DNA of 34,663 nt, from contig CALIGI010000079.1 of NCBI GenBank assembly GCA_938021205.1, forward strand, positions 1 through 34,663, written 5' to 3'. The notes below the pieces were generated by a model that saw only the letters and a program-made list of their open reading frames with translations, was not told the DNA's origin and did not search any database. This DNA comes from an uncultured Pseudanabaenaceae cyanobacterium. Lineage in GTDB: Bacteria > Cyanobacteriota > Cyanobacteriia > PCC-9006 > JAAUQQ01. The position numbers were made by a program, and so were the translations under genes. Below, piece after piece: positions 1-9,045 of the stretch (positions are counted from its first letter, which is position 1; every line of letters starts with the position of its first letter).

Positions 1-2
1 AC

Positions 3-37
3 AAAAAAGCCTTAGCTAAATTAGCTAAGGCTTTTTT
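3..37 (-). terminator. Intrinsic terminator after tRNA-Met
   Basis: An 11-bp perfect stem (9-19 with 21-31) is flanked by six A on one side and six T on the other, so it can work in either direction. It lies 10 nt past the 3' end of the minus-strand tRNA, which makes it the likely tRNA terminator. Confidence 0.9.
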
Positions 38-47
38 ATCATTGAAG

Positions 48-121
<74 letters not shown>

Positions 122-132
122 TCGGCTTATGA

Positions 133-138
133 AGTATA
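133..138 (-). promoter_or_regulatory. -10 box of the initiator tRNA promoter
   Basis: The minus strand reads TATACT here, five of six matches to the consensus, about 12 nt upstream of the first tRNA base. No good -35 hexamer is seen at 16-18 nt (TAGCTT or AGCTTA are weak). Upstream are two near-identical direct copies of an AGCT(T)ACATTTTTGC-like sequence, read on the plus strand between about 138 and 172. Confidence 0.5.
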
Positions 139-178
139 GCTTACATTTTGCAGTCTAAGCTACATTTTTGCGAGGTGA

Positions 179-211
179 TGCCCAAACGCTGACTGTAGCG
201 AGGTTTGGGCA
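179..211 (-). terminator. Hairpin after the asparaginase gene
   Basis: Inverted repeat GCCCAAAC (180-187) and GTTTGGGC (203-210), extendable by one pair and with a short inner GCT/AGC stem. It lies 29 nt past the minus-strand stop codon. There is no clear T tract, so it may be an mRNA 3' end rather than a full intrinsic terminator. Confidence 0.4.
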
Positions 212-239
212 CCGTTTTAGCCGTGCAATCGCCTAACTT

Positions 240-1190
240 TTACATCATCATCAGGTCACCCACAATCTCCAGACGCTTCACAGGACTCAGGATGAGGAAC
301 TGCTCTGAGAGCTTTTGGGCGATGTCCGGCTGAATCCAACCGAGCTGTTGTAGCAGATGAATGGCCACGGCGTATTTGGCTCGCTTGGCTCCATCCTTAA
401 CCTTGATGGCGAGTCCCATCCCTTGGCCCACTTGGCCCAGGCACTGGATGCCCTCGGCACCAGATTTGCTGACGACCTCGCCAGCCGTAAGACGCATCAG
501 TTCAGTGTCAAAACGTCCCTCTCCTGCGACCAATTCGGGGTAGTGAACCATGGCACGGGTGATGCGTTCCATATCCAGGCGATCGCTAGCACCCAGGTGG
601 GCATAAAGCGTCGCCATCTGACTAATCTGCATGTAATAGGTGGGCATGCCGCAGTCGTCCCTTGCCCCAATGAGCTCTGCTGGGGGCAGCCCAATACATT
701 CAGAGACCTTCTTGAGTACAAGCTGTTGAACGGGGTGCTTTGGGTTCAAATAATCCCTCGTACTCCAACTGCATTGTTTGCACACAGCGAGCATCCCCGC
801 ATGGTTTCCGGAGCAGTTGTGGTTCAGGGGGCTGAGTTGACCCGGGGGAATGGGGCAACGTAGGTCAGATGCTTCTAGACCGCTGCGCCAAAGGACATGA
901 AATGCCTGGCGAGCTAGGGGAGGGGTACCGTCATGGGAGGCGCACATGATGGCGAGGTCACGATCGCTCAAGCCACAGGCCTCCAGCGTACCGGTGCCCG
1001 TCACAGCCAGGGCTTGGAGAGGCTTTAGAGCAGAACGGATAAAAGCACTGGTATTGGGGTCACCTGCTGCCATACGAATCCGCCCTCGGGCATCACAAAG
1101 CACGGCTTGGGCTTGATGCTGAGACTCAATGATGCCTTCACGCAGAAGATCAATGGTGATTGGATTGGGAACCGGGGACATACGGCTCAT
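240..1190 (-). CDS. Asparaginase (asparaginase II family)
   Basis: A 316-residue cytosolic enzyme of the asparaginase II family (PF06089, Rhizobium etli AnsA type), which hydrolyses L-asparagine to aspartate and ammonia. Visible family marks are RSALKPLQ near residues 52-59, NHNCSGNHAGML near 123-134, DDCGMPT near 178-184 and SKSGAEG further on. I start at the ATG at 1190: AAGGG lies about seven bases upstream, and family similarity begins a few residues later at PNPITIDLLREG. An upstream in-frame start at 1259 would add 23 residues unlike the family. It follows the Ycf36 gene by about 110 nt in the same orientation and may share its transcript. Function is by family similarity; substrate preference is not readable here. 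Confidence 0.9.
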   Translation of the reverse strand: MSRMSPVPNPITIDLLREGIIESQHQAQAVLCDARGRIRMAAGDPNTSAFIRSALKPLQALAVTGTGTLEACGLSDRDLAIMCASHDGTPPLARQAFHVLWRSGLEASDLRCPIPPGQLSPLNHNCSGNHAGMLAVCKQCSWSTRDYLNPKHPVQQLVLKKVSECIGLPPAELIGARDDCGMPTYYMQISQMATLYAHLGASDRLDMERITRAMVHYPELVAGEGRFDTELMRLTAGEVVSKSGAEGIQCLGQVGQGMGLAIKVKDGAKRAKYAVAIHLLQQLGWIQPDIAQKLSEQFLILSPVKRLEIVGDLMMM

Positions 1191-1297
1191 GGTGACCCTT
1201 CGTGAGTTGTAGTGGGATGGATAGCGAGTGGCTGCTTCTCTGGGAAGAAACGCAAACAATTCAGAGACGGCTCAAAAGCTCAGAACAGCGATTGGGA

Positions 1298-1795
1298 TCA
1301 AACGAGATTCCAAACCACAGCACTGGCGAAGAAGAATCCCCCAATCGCCAGCAGGCTGTTCTGAATCCGTTTCAGTAATGGGTGGATTTGATAAATCACC
1401 ACCAGTTGGTCTTGGGCCAACATCTCAGTGGGCTTGGTCCAATATTGGCCGTCATACCAACCGGACTCTTCGTAAAAAATTCTTTCGGCGCTAAGGCGAT
1501 CGCGCACATAGGTCCAGCCTAAATATTGCTGCACTAAAACAAAAATCACGGGGAAGCAAGCCCCAATAGCCGCAGACCAAAGACATTGTACTGGCAGCTT
1601 TACGAAGGGAAAACTGACCAAGCTAATGGGCATCACCAGCACCAAGCCGATGACCCAGACAATAGCCAAGCGACTCAAAAACGTTAACTGCGCCAACATT
1701 GCCCAGCTAAAGAACCAGGACTCTTGCAGGTCTTTAAATTCGTTGAGGGGTTGCTGTTCCTCAGGGACCGGACAGAGGGTTGTAGGGGAAAGCAT
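1298..1795 (-). CDS. Ycf36/CGLD27 family membrane protein
   Basis: A 165-residue protein matching the Ycf36/CGLD27 family (DUF1230, PF06799), conserved in cyanobacteria, red-algal plastids and the green lineage. The signature is the block RLSAERIFYEESGWYDGQ followed by YWTKPTEMLAQDQL, residues 100-131. Likely membrane segments are about 42-62, 69-89 and 146-164. Molecular function is unknown; the green-lineage homologue is linked to iron deficiency in Chlamydomonas. ATG at 1795 has no obvious Shine-Dalgarno sequence. It sits between rsfS and the asparaginase gene, all minus strand, with gaps of about 110 nt, so co-transcription is plausible but not shown. Confidence 0.88.
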   Translation of the reverse strand: MLSPTTLCPVPEEQQPLNEFKDLQESWFFSWAMLAQLTFLSRLAIVWVIGLVLVMPISLVSFPFVKLPVQCLWSAAIGACFPVIFVLVQQYLGWTYVRDRLSAERIFYEESGWYDGQYWTKPTEMLAQDQLVVIYQIHPLLKRIQNSLLAIGGFFFASAVVWNLV

Positions 1796-1905
1796 TAAAT
1801 TCGTGACGAAGCGCCGACGGGTCCAAGGGACTTGCCCTACTTTAACGGAAAAGTCCCTGTCCTTCGAGCCAGAAGATGTGGTCGAGTATCCTCAAGAATC
1901 GCGTC

Positions 1906-2373
1906 TTAAAGCAGGGATTGCGACCCCTGGGGCTCCCATTCCACTCGTTTGCCATGGCTCCAAAAGGCCTCTAGGTTGTAGAACTCTCGCTCGTCCGCCA
2001 TAAAGCAATGAACAACCACATCACCATAGTCAATCAAGACCCAGCGACCTTCTCCCATCCCCTCAACGTGACGAGCCACTCGATCAAACTCCACTTCTAG
2101 GGCATCCCGGATGGAATTCGCGATCGCCTTGACCTGCACTGGCGACAGGCCCGAGACCAAGACAAAGAAGTCTGCTAAGTAGGCCACATCGGCCACATCT
2201 AGAATGACAATGTCGCCCCCCTTGCGATCGTCGGCCGCTTCCGCAACAGCTAGGGCTAGTTTGAGGTTGTCGGCACTAGCGGTACTGGGACGGTCCTCTG
2301 CCAAGGCTTCAGTTTCCCCGATGGGCATATCAGCCTCTAAAGAAGGAGCTGTATCGATGGGACGTTCTGTCAT
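1906..2373 (-). CDS. rsfS: Ribosome silencing factor RsfS (Iojap/YbeB)
   Basis: A 155-residue protein of the RsfS/Iojap family. Family knowledge: it binds ribosomal protein uL14 on the 50S subunit and blocks subunit joining when nutrients are short. The domain spans about residues 36-150, with KGGDIVILDV, LADFFVLVSG, RHVEGMGEGRWVLIDYGD and VVHCFMADEREFYNLE all as expected. The first 35 residues are acidic and low-complexity, an extension beyond the bacterial core. ATG at 2373; an internal ATG (MPIGETE) is an alternative. It heads the minus-strand series rsfS, Ycf36, asparaginase. Confidence 0.96.
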   Translation of the reverse strand: MTERPIDTAPSLEADMPIGETEALAEDRPSTASADNLKLALAVAEAADDRKGGDIVILDVADVAYLADFFVLVSGLSPVQVKAIANSIRDALEVEFDRVARHVEGMGEGRWVLIDYGDVVVHCFMADEREFYNLEAFWSHGKRVEWEPQGSQSLL

Positions 2374-2698
2374 AGGGGGCTGGGAAATGGAAGATTAAGC
2401 AGTTTAAGGGCGTGATGGGAACAGCAGGGGAATCGCTTTTGCTAAAGCAAACGTCCCCAGAAAGCGCGATCGCTCCCTGGGGACATTCAGGATTAGCCGT
2501 GCTGACGAGTCTGACTAGACGTTTCCACAGAATCACTGCCCCATTCATCTCAGAATAGTCTCAGCAGTTCTGCAACAACCCCACAAACTCTAGGGCACGC
2601 CTCACAAAATCCATCACGGCAGTTGCACGGCCCAAAAAGCCAGTGCAAAGGTGGCCGAAAACCGACACCAAGGGCTGCTTTCCCCAGTGTAACGCCGC
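2374..2698. other. Gene-free stretch with a HIP1-containing stem-loop
   Basis: No supported gene. The visible structure is an 8-bp perfect stem, GTCCCCAG (2453-2460) with CTGGGGAC (2477-2484), whose loop carries GCGATCGC and can itself pair as AGCG/CGCT. A smaller GCTTT/AAAGC hairpin is at about 2435-2448. Both lie in the probable rsfS leader, 60-110 nt above its ATG, and also downstream of the glycosyltransferase gene, so they could be leader or terminator structure. Confidence 0.45.
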
Positions 2699-3997
2699 CT
2701 AGGGAATCTTCGGCAGGCTCGTTACAGTCTGAGTCATAGGCTGGCCCAAAGGTAGGGACCTGGCTTCGGGCATGAGGGATTCGAACAAATTCTCATAGCG
2801 ATTGAGGGCCTGGTCGAAGCTGTATTTATCCAGGGCATATTGACGACCTTGCTTGCCCATGGCTTCGGCCATCTCAGGATTTTTATAGAGCTGCGTGATG
2901 GCAGCGGCAAGTTCCTCGGGAGCTTCCGGTGCCGTAACGAGGCCCGCGCCACTCTCGCGCAGCGCATCGGCAGCGGGGCCATCGCTGGGGACTGAAGCAA
3001 TAATGGGACGACCACTGGCCATCAGCACCTGGGTCTTAGAAGGCATGTTGAACGCGACAACATTACGCTTTTGGATAATCATGCCAACATCCGCAGCGGC
3101 CAACATTGTGGGCAGGCGATCGCGGGGCTGCAACTCCATCAAGTGAATGTTGTCCAGGCTAATCTCCTGCTCGCGACACCAAGTCTTGAGCTTTTCTACG
3201 GCGGGACCAGCACCGGCGATAACAAAGCAGATTTCTGGAATGTGAGCCAGCTTTACTGCTGCTCGGATCACCGTTTCAATCCCTTGGCTATGGGCAATAT
3301 TGCCAGAGTAAAGTGCGACAAACTTGCCTTCTAGACCCAGCTCTTTACGGAATTCGTTGTCCTCTTTTTCCAGAGGCTTGATGAAATTAACATCCACCCA
3401 GTTGGGGATACAGGAGATTTTCTCCGTCTCAACCCCTTTGAGATTGAGGTTTTCAGTGAAGCGATCGGTGATGACGCTAATGGCAGTGGAGGAGCGATAG
3501 GCAAACTTCTCCAGGGCTTCGAAGACCCGAATAATAGCGCGGTTCTTGAGAATACCGAGATGAATCGCAGCATCCGGCAGAATATCCTGAAGATTCAGCA
3601 CCACAGGGCAGCGATAGACCGTGCCAAGTAATGCGGCAGGAACAGAGACCGGTAATGGAGGAGCAGTGAGCATCACCATATCGGGACGCCAGCCTCGTAG
3701 AGCCTGGAAAAAGCTAGTGGCGACAAAGCTCCCATCCAGCAGAACGCGATCAAGCAAGCCAGGATTGGGGCGAATCCACACATAGCTGCGTTGGATCGTT
3801 ACACCATTACGCTCTTCAGTGACATAGGCCTTGCCTCGATACTCCGGGTGAATCTTGCGCTCCGGATAGTTGGGCATTCCAGTGATGACGCGAACATCAT
3901 GGCCACGATTAGCCAGTCCTTCGGCCAATTCGGTCATTAGGGGCGCAATCCCAATGGGCTCTGGATGATAGTTGTAAGAGTAGATTAGGATCCGCAT
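2699..3997 (-). CDS. WcaI-like GT4 glycosyltransferase
   Basis: A 432-residue GT-B fold, family 4 glycosyltransferase, closest in appearance to WcaI-type enzymes of exopolysaccharide synthesis. The N-terminal acceptor domain starts MRILIYSYNYHPEPIG and includes GMPNYPERKIHPEYRG; the C-terminal donor domain has LYSGNIAHSQGIETVI, the nucleotide-sugar site FNMPSKTQVLMASGRPII and SDGPAADALRESGAGL. I use the ATG at 3997 because the conserved N-terminus begins exactly there; a start at 4183 would add 62 unrelated residues. It should act at the cytoplasmic face of the membrane, adding a sugar to a lipid-linked precursor. Donor and acceptor cannot be read. No other polysaccharide gene adjoins it, though a UDP-GlcNAc 2-epimerase lies about 8 kb away. 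Confidence 0.9.
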   Translation of the reverse strand: MRILIYSYNYHPEPIGIAPLMTELAEGLANRGHDVRVITGMPNYPERKIHPEYRGKAYVTEERNGVTIQRSYVWIRPNPGLLDRVLLDGSFVATSFFQALRGWRPDMVMLTAPPLPVSVPAALLGTVYRCPVVLNLQDILPDAAIHLGILKNRAIIRVFEALEKFAYRSSTAISVITDRFTENLNLKGVETEKISCIPNWVDVNFIKPLEKEDNEFRKELGLEGKFVALYSGNIAHSQGIETVIRAAVKLAHIPEICFVIAGAGPAVEKLKTWCREQEISLDNIHLMELQPRDRLPTMLAAADVGMIIQKRNVVAFNMPSKTQVLMASGRPIIASVPSDGPAADALRESGAGLVTAPEAPEELAAAITQLYKNPEMAEAMGKQGRQYALDKYSFDQALNRYENLFESLMPEARSLPLGQPMTQTVTSLPKIP

Positions 3998-4620
3998 GCT
4001 TAATGACTGAAGGCTTGGACATAGTTCACATGGGATCTCTTGAGTAGAGGCTTCAAGATCCCGTAGCCAGGAAGACTGTCCAACTTCCGCTGCGATCGCG
4101 ATTACTTTGCTATGGGCAAAACGAAGCATCAACCTATACCAATGCTTCAGAGTTCCAAACGATTCCAGGTGCATTGCAGCCAAAGAACATTGAAAACTCT
4201 AATGGGAAGAAAGATGAGCAACAACACTTAGGAGACAGGGGAGGGCTTTGTCTCTGCCTTCTTAGATTGCCCAAGAAAATAGTCAAGACTAACGAGGCTG
4301 AAAAGTTCTCTGGGAGGAAATTTCAGGATTTTCTCGCAACAATAAAAAAGATGTCACCACAACTGACCGCGCGACTAATATTGCATTAGGTAGAGGATTT
4401 TCTGAATTGCAATCTTCTCGTCATTGAGGTTGTTGCGATTCACATCAGAGCAGACCCTATACATAAGCTTTGACAGAGCATGAATGTCCGCAAGAACAAG
4501 AACAAGAGGAGAGCCAGAGGCAAATCAGTCAATAGAAAAAGGGTTGTCATTGCTGAAGCAATGACAACCCTTTTTCTATTGAAACAAACTATTTAGAATT
4601 AGCTGACTAACGGTGATCGC
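3998..4620. other. Intergenic stretch with terminator and a weak plus-strand promoter
   Basis: No convincing gene; a 71-codon plus-strand frame at 4174-4389 resembles nothing I know and lacks a ribosome binding site. On the plus strand TTGCGA (4433-4438) and TATACA (4458-4463) are 19 nt apart, slightly long for a sigma-70-type promoter. A transcript from about 4470 would end at the hairpin at 4530-4581, giving a possible RNA of about 110 nt. Evidence for it is weak. Confidence 0.3.
4530..4581 (-). terminator. 24-bp perfect bidirectional terminator hairpin
   Basis: Arms 4530-4553 and 4558-4581 are perfectly complementary around a four-base loop (TGAA). The stem has a GGGTTGTCATTGC core and A/T-rich ends (AAAAA and TTTTT), so it can stop transcription in both directions. 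It begins 39 nt after the stop of the minus-strand DUF3318 gene, its obvious client. Confidence 0.85.
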
Positions 4621-5301
4621 TTAACCGTAAACATTCTCGGAGCGAGAGCGGCTGCTGGGCAAAGAATCCCCCCCTTGGGAGGCCTTTGCCTGGGCTTTCG
4701 CTTTAGCAGCGCTACGACGCAAAGCAGTCAAGCGAGAATCGTAAATCTTGCGCTTCTTCTTCTTTGGCGTCTGCTCAATGATCGCCTTGAGGGCACTGCC
4801 CAGGCTGCGATAGGCATTGGGCAAGGAATATCCGAAGCGCGTTGCCAAGGAAATGGCTCGCTCATCAGCCTCAATCGCTTCTAGCAGACGACGCTCACCG
4901 TTGTTGCGAGCATAGAGGCGATAGCCCGCAAAGCCAGACAGGCCCAAAGCGAGGAGTAGCAACAGGCCATCTTGCACCCAGAGCTCCCCCACTGCACCGC
5001 CTAGACCGATCGCGAGGGCCGCCATTTCCCAACCATCCCGAGGAATGGCATCGTTCTGAATACGACCCACTTCATGCCAAAACAATAGATTCCGCTGGTC
5101 CAGGGCGAACTGTTCCCAGCTGACCAAGTCGATTTGAACCTCGACCTCATCTTTGGCGATTTCTTCACAAGTGATCAATGGGGGATCAACGGCTGTGGCA
5201 GCCTCCACAAAGACCCAGCTCTGTAGCTCTGGCGGCAACAGGCCCTTGAGCCGTTGTAGCTCACTCATTTCAGATCGGGCGGTGTTGGCAAACGAGGTCA
5301 T
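4621..5301 (-). CDS. DUF3318 family membrane protein
   Basis: A 226-residue protein matching the cyanobacterial DUF3318 family (PF11780); function unknown. The conserved block runs from LKGLLPPELQSWV through VDPPLITCEEIAKDEVEVQI, NLLFWHEVGRIQND, IPRDGWEMAALAIGLGG and ELWVQDGLLLLLALGLSGFA. One or two membrane-spanning helices lie at about residues 91-130, followed by EADERAISLATRFGYS and a basic tail (KKKKRK, then Arg/Ser-rich) suited to the cytoplasmic face. The arrangement HEVGR, hydrophobic helices, EADERA recalls M48-type metallopeptidases with the second zinc His replaced by Arg. ATG at 5301 chosen; an in-frame TTG at 5313 would add four residues. Likely monocistronic, with a strong terminator downstream. 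Confidence 0.85.
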   Translation of the reverse strand: MTSFANTARSEMSELQRLKGLLPPELQSWVFVEAATAVDPPLITCEEIAKDEVEVQIDLVSWEQFALDQRNLLFWHEVGRIQNDAIPRDGWEMAALAIGLGGAVGELWVQDGLLLLLALGLSGFAGYRLYARNNGERRLLEAIEADERAISLATRFGYSLPNAYRSLGSALKAIIEQTPKKKKRKIYDSRLTALRRSAAKAKAQAKASQGGDSLPSSRSRSENVYG

Positions 5302-5648
5302 GGCAGAACTCAAATGATTTTGGAACTGCAGGCAGCTGCGAGGGAACGCATAAATCCAGCCTGTTGAACGCTCTTAGCATGGCATTGGTCACAGCCATGG
5401 AGCGAAAGGTTTGCCGGATTGTAACAGCCTGGGTAGGGCAACGATGGCCCATTAGTCTTAGTTATAAAGGCTTTACCTAGGCTGCGTAAAGCCTACCAGG
5501 GGGGGAGATTACCGTCCTGGGGCTGGGGAAACTCCGTTTTAATTAGAATTGCTCAAAGCAATTTCTCTTCACTTAAGACCGTAGAATAGGTAGGGTTTGT
5601 CGCATTTTTATCGGCAACCCCTCCGCACGATAGACCTCACTACAGCCT
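5302..5648. other. Divergent intergenic region upstream of carB
   Basis: Lies between the minus-strand DUF3318 gene and plus-strand carB and must hold both promoters. A 9-bp perfect stem, AGGCTTTAC (5468-5476) with GTAAAGCCT (5486-5494), is visible and could be an operator or leader hairpin. TAGAAT near 5583 is a possible -10 for carB, without a good -35. No gene seen. Confidence 0.35.
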
Positions 5649-8600
5649 ATGCCTCGCCGCACTGACCTCCGCAAAATCATGTTGTTGGGCTCCGGTCCCA
5701 TCATTATCGGCCAAGCCTGCGAGTTCGACTATTCCGGAACCCAAGCCTGTAAGGCATTGCGAGAAGAAGGTTATGAGGTGGTGTTGGTCAACTCCAACCC
5801 TGCCACGATCATGACCGATCCGGGCATGGCTGATCGCACCTATATTGAACCCCTCACGCCAGCGCTGGTGGGCAAGATTGTGGAGCAGGAGCGCCCGGAT
5901 GCAATTCTCCCCACCATGGGAGGCCAAACAGCGTTGAACATGGCAGTGGCCTTGTCCAAGGATGGCACCTTGGATCGGTTGGGAGTCGAGCTGATCGGAG
6001 CCAAGCTACCGGCGATCGAAATGGCGGAGGATCGACTGCTATTCAAAGATGCCATGGCCCGCATTGGGGTACCTGTTTGCCCCTCGGGCATTGCGGAGAC
6101 AATGGCGGAAGCCCAGGCGATCGCCCTGGATATCGGCGATTTCCCCCTAATTATTCGTCCCGCCTTCACCATGGGCGGCACCGGCGGTGGCATTGCCTAC
6201 AACCAAGAAGAATTTGAAGCCATCTGCCAATCTGGCCTGGATGCCAGTCCTGTCTCTCAGATTCTTGTGGAGCAGTCCCTACTGGGCTGGAAAGAATACG
6301 AGCTAGAGGTGATGAGGGATCTGGCCGACAACGTAGTCATCATCTGCTCCATTGAGAACCTGGATCCCATGGGCATCCACACCGGGGATTCCATCACTGT
6401 GGCTCCGGCTCAGACCCTAACCGACAAGGAATACCAGCGTTTGCGGGATGCTTCGCTGAAGATCATTCGGGAGATTGGCGTAGAAACCGGCGGCTCCAAT
6501 ATTCAATTTGCGGTCAACCCCGAAAATGGCAACTTCATCGTCATTGAGATGAATCCCCGCGTCTCCCGCAGCTCTGCCCTGGCATCCAAAGCCACGGGTT
6601 TCCCCATCGCTAAGTTGGCCGCCAAGCTGGCGGTGGGCTATAGCCTCAATGAGTTAACGAATGACATTACGAAGGAAACCCCTGCCTCCTTCGAGCCCAC
6701 CATTGACTATGTGGTGACCAAAATTCCTCGCTTTGCCTTCGAGAAATTTGCGGGGACTGAGCCGATTCTCACAACCCAAATGAAATCTGTGGGAGAGGCC
6801 ATGGCCATTGGCCGCACCTTCCAGGAGTCCTTTCAAAAAGCCCTGCGTTCCCTAGAGACTGGCCGGGCTGGTTGGGGCTGTGATGGACCAGAAACCACCT
6901 TGCCCAGCCTCACCGCAATTCGCCCCAGCCTGCGCAAGCCTAATCCCGAGCGAATTTTCACCATTCGTCATGCCATGCTCCTGGGCATGACCAATGAGGA
7001 GATATTTGAACTAACGGCTATTGATCCTTGGTTCCTGGACAAGCTGAAGGATTTAATTGAAGGGGAGAAATTCCTCAAGCGCAGTCAATTAGCAGACCTG
7101 GATGCCCACACCATGGCCCAGGTAAAGCAGCGAGGTTTTAGCGATCGCCAAATCGCCTATGCCACCAAGACCGAAGAAGGTGCAGTGCGTACCTACCGCA
7201 AGAGCCTGGGCGTCATCCCGACCTACAAGACAGTCGATACCTGCGCTGCGGAATTTGAAGCCTTCACGCCTTACTACTATTCCAGCTACGAGTCAGGCAT
7301 TGAAGTCATCCAAGACGGTCAGGTTGTCGCTCAACCGGCGGAATCTGAAGTCTTGGCTTCGGACAAACCCAAAGTCGTGATTTTGGGCGGTGGCCCCAAC
7401 CGCATCGGCCAGGGCATTGAGTTTGACTATTGCTGCTGCCATGCCTCCTTTGCCCTGCGGGCCGATGGCTACGAAACCATCATGGTCAACTCCAACCCGG
7501 AGACTGTCTCCACGGACTACGACACGAGCGATCGCCTCTACTTTGAACCCCTCACCCAAGAAGATGTACTCAACATCATCGAAGCGGAGAACCCCCAGGG
7601 CATCATCATTCAGTTTGGGGGGCAAACTCCCCTGAAACTGGCCGTGCCGCTCCAAACCTACCTCTCCAGCGATGAGTCCCAGGTCGATACCCAAATTTGG
7701 GGCACCTCCCCAGACTCCATCGACGCAGCAGAGGATCGCGAACGCTTTGAACAAATGTTACGGGAGCTGGAAATTACCCAGCCTGCCAATGGTTTGGCTC
7801 GCAGCTACGAACAATCCCTGGCGATCGCCCAGCGCATCGGCTACCCCGTCGTGGTGCGTCCCAGCTACGTCCTGGGCGGTCGAGCGATGGAGATTGTCTT
7901 CTCCGATGCGGACCTCAAACGCTATATGACCGAAGCAGTACAGGTCGAGCCAGATCACCCCATCCTGATTGATCGCTTCTTGGAGAATGCCGTGGAAGTG
8001 GACGTGGATGCCATCGCAGACATGGGGGGCAATGTGGTTATCGGCGGCATTATGGAGCACATCGAGCAGGCTGGCATTCACTCCGGTGACTCCGCTTGCT
8101 CGATTCCCACGGTCTCCCTCTCGGATGCGGCGATGGGCACCATCCGCGACTGGACTGTGAAGCTTGCCAAGGCGCTCAAGGTTGTGGGCCTGATGAATAT
8201 TCAGTTTGCCGCCAAGGGCGATGAAGTCTTTATCATCGAAGCCAACCCTCGGGCCTCTCGCACCGTGCCTTTTGTCTCGAAAGCGGTGGGTGTGCCCCTC
8301 GCCAAGATGGCCTCACGGGTCATGGCAGGCAAGAGTCTCGCAGAGCTGGAATTCACCCAAGAAATCATCCCGCCCCACATGTCCGTGAAAGAGGCTGTCT
8401 TGCCCTTTGATCGGTTCCCAGGCACAGACTCAGTTCTGGGCCCTGAGATGCGCTCTACGGGTGAGGTCATGGGTGTGGATGTCTCCTTTGGCCGTGCCTT
8501 TGCCAAGGCTGAGCTGGCAGCCTCCCAGCCACTCCCCGAGACAGGGACCGTATTCATCTCCATGAGCGATCGCGAAAAGCCCGCAATTGTCCCGGTGGTC

Positions 8601-8942
8601 AAGGATCTCATCGATCTAGGCTTCAAAATTGTGGCCACCACAGGCACTCGCCAAACGCTGGTTGATGCTGGCTTCGAGGTGGAGCGAGTGCTCAAGGTCC
8701 ATGAGGGCCGCCCCCATGTGATTGATGCGATCAAGAATGGCGCGATCCAGCTGATTATCAATACTCCCTCAGGCGCAGTCGCCAAGGAAGATGATCGCAT
8801 CATCCGCCGGGCAGCCATCTCCTACAAAGTCACCACCATTACCACCGTAGCGGGTGCGAGAGCCGCAACAGCAGCCATGCGAGAGCTACAGCAAGCTCCC
8901 CTAGAGGTCAAAGCACTCCAGGATTATCACAAGGCGTTTTAA
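5649..8942 (+). CDS. carB: Carbamoyl-phosphate synthase large subunit
   Basis: A full-length 1097-residue CarB. With the glutaminase subunit CarA it makes carbamoyl phosphate from glutamine-derived ammonia, bicarbonate and two ATP, feeding pyrimidine and arginine synthesis. The two homologous ATP-grasp halves are visible: the first opens with [20 protein letters not shown], the second near residue 575 with [20 protein letters not shown]. Each has the NSNPxT segment ([20 protein letters not shown]) and an NPRxSR metal/ATP site ([20 protein letters not shown]). An MGS-like allosteric domain closes the protein ([16 protein letters not shown] onward). ATG at 5649. carA is not in the window. mutM follows 103 nt later. 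Confidence 0.99.
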   Translation: MPRRTDLRKIMLLGSGPIIIGQACEFDYSGTQACKALREEGYEVVLVNSNPATIMTDPGMADRTYIEPLTPALVGKIVEQERPDAILPTMGGQTALNMAVALSKDGTLDRLGVELIGAKLPAIEMAEDRLLFKDAMARIGVPVCPSGIAETMAEAQAIALDIGDFPLIIRPAFTMGGTGGGIAYNQEEFEAICQSGLDASPVSQILVEQSLLGWKEYELEVMRDLADNVVIICSIENLDPMGIHTGDSITVAPAQTLTDKEYQRLRDASLKIIREIGVETGGSNIQFAVNPENGNFIVIEMNPRVSRSSALASKATGFPIAKLAAKLAVGYSLNELTNDITKETPASFEPTIDYVVTKIPRFAFEKFAGTEPILTTQMKSVGEAMAIGRTFQESFQKALRSLETGRAGWGCDGPETTLPSLTAIRPSLRKPNPERIFTIRHAMLLGMTNEEIFELTAIDPWFLDKLKDLIEGEKFLKRSQLADLDAHTMAQVKQRGFSDRQIAYATKTEEGAVRTYRKSLGVIPTYKTVDTCAAEFEAFTPYYYSSYESGIEVIQDGQVVAQPAESEVLASDKPKVVILGGGPNRIGQGIEFDYCCCHASFALRADGYETIMVNSNPETVSTDYDTSDRLYFEPLTQEDVLNIIEAENPQGIIIQFGGQTPLKLAVPLQTYLSSDESQVDTQIWGTSPDSIDAAEDRERFEQMLRELEITQPANGLARSYEQSLAIAQRIGYPVVVRPSYVLGGRAMEIVFSDADLKRYMTEAVQVEPDHPILIDRFLENAVEVDVDAIADMGGNVVIGGIMEHIEQAGIHSGDSACSIPTVSLSDAAMGTIRDWTVKLAKALKVVGLMNIQFAAKGDEVFIIEANPRASRTVPFVSKAVGVPLAKMASRVMAGKSLAELEFTQEIIPPHMSVKEAVLPFDRFPGTDSVLGPEMRSTGEVMGVDVSFGRAFAKAELAASQPLPETGTVFISMSDREKPAIVPVVKDLIDLGFKIVATTGTRQTLVDAGFEVERVLKVHEGRPHVIDAIKNGAIQLIINTPSGAVAKEDDRIIRRAAISYKVTTITTVAGARAATAAMRELQQAPLEVKALQDYHKAF

Positions 8943-9045
8943 GTTCGCCCAGGGAGGGTAAGAACAAACAACCCAACAGCCTTCCCTTAGACTCTATCTC
9001 AAGCCTCCATCCCCAAAGCAGACAAGCCCCTTCACCCACCGCCTC

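Noticed and set aside
3998..4183. N-terminal extension of the glycosyltransferase
   Set aside because: The conserved GT4 N-terminus begins at the ATG at 3997; the upstream 62 codons are unlike the family.
4174..4389. 71-codon plus-strand frame between the glycosyltransferase and DUF3318 genes
   Set aside because: No ribosome binding site, no similarity I recognise and unusual composition; likely chance.
7293..8818. Long minus-strand open frames (153 and 205 codons) inside carB
   Set aside because: They lie antisense to an unmistakable full-length carB and show no family motifs; they arise from its codon bias.
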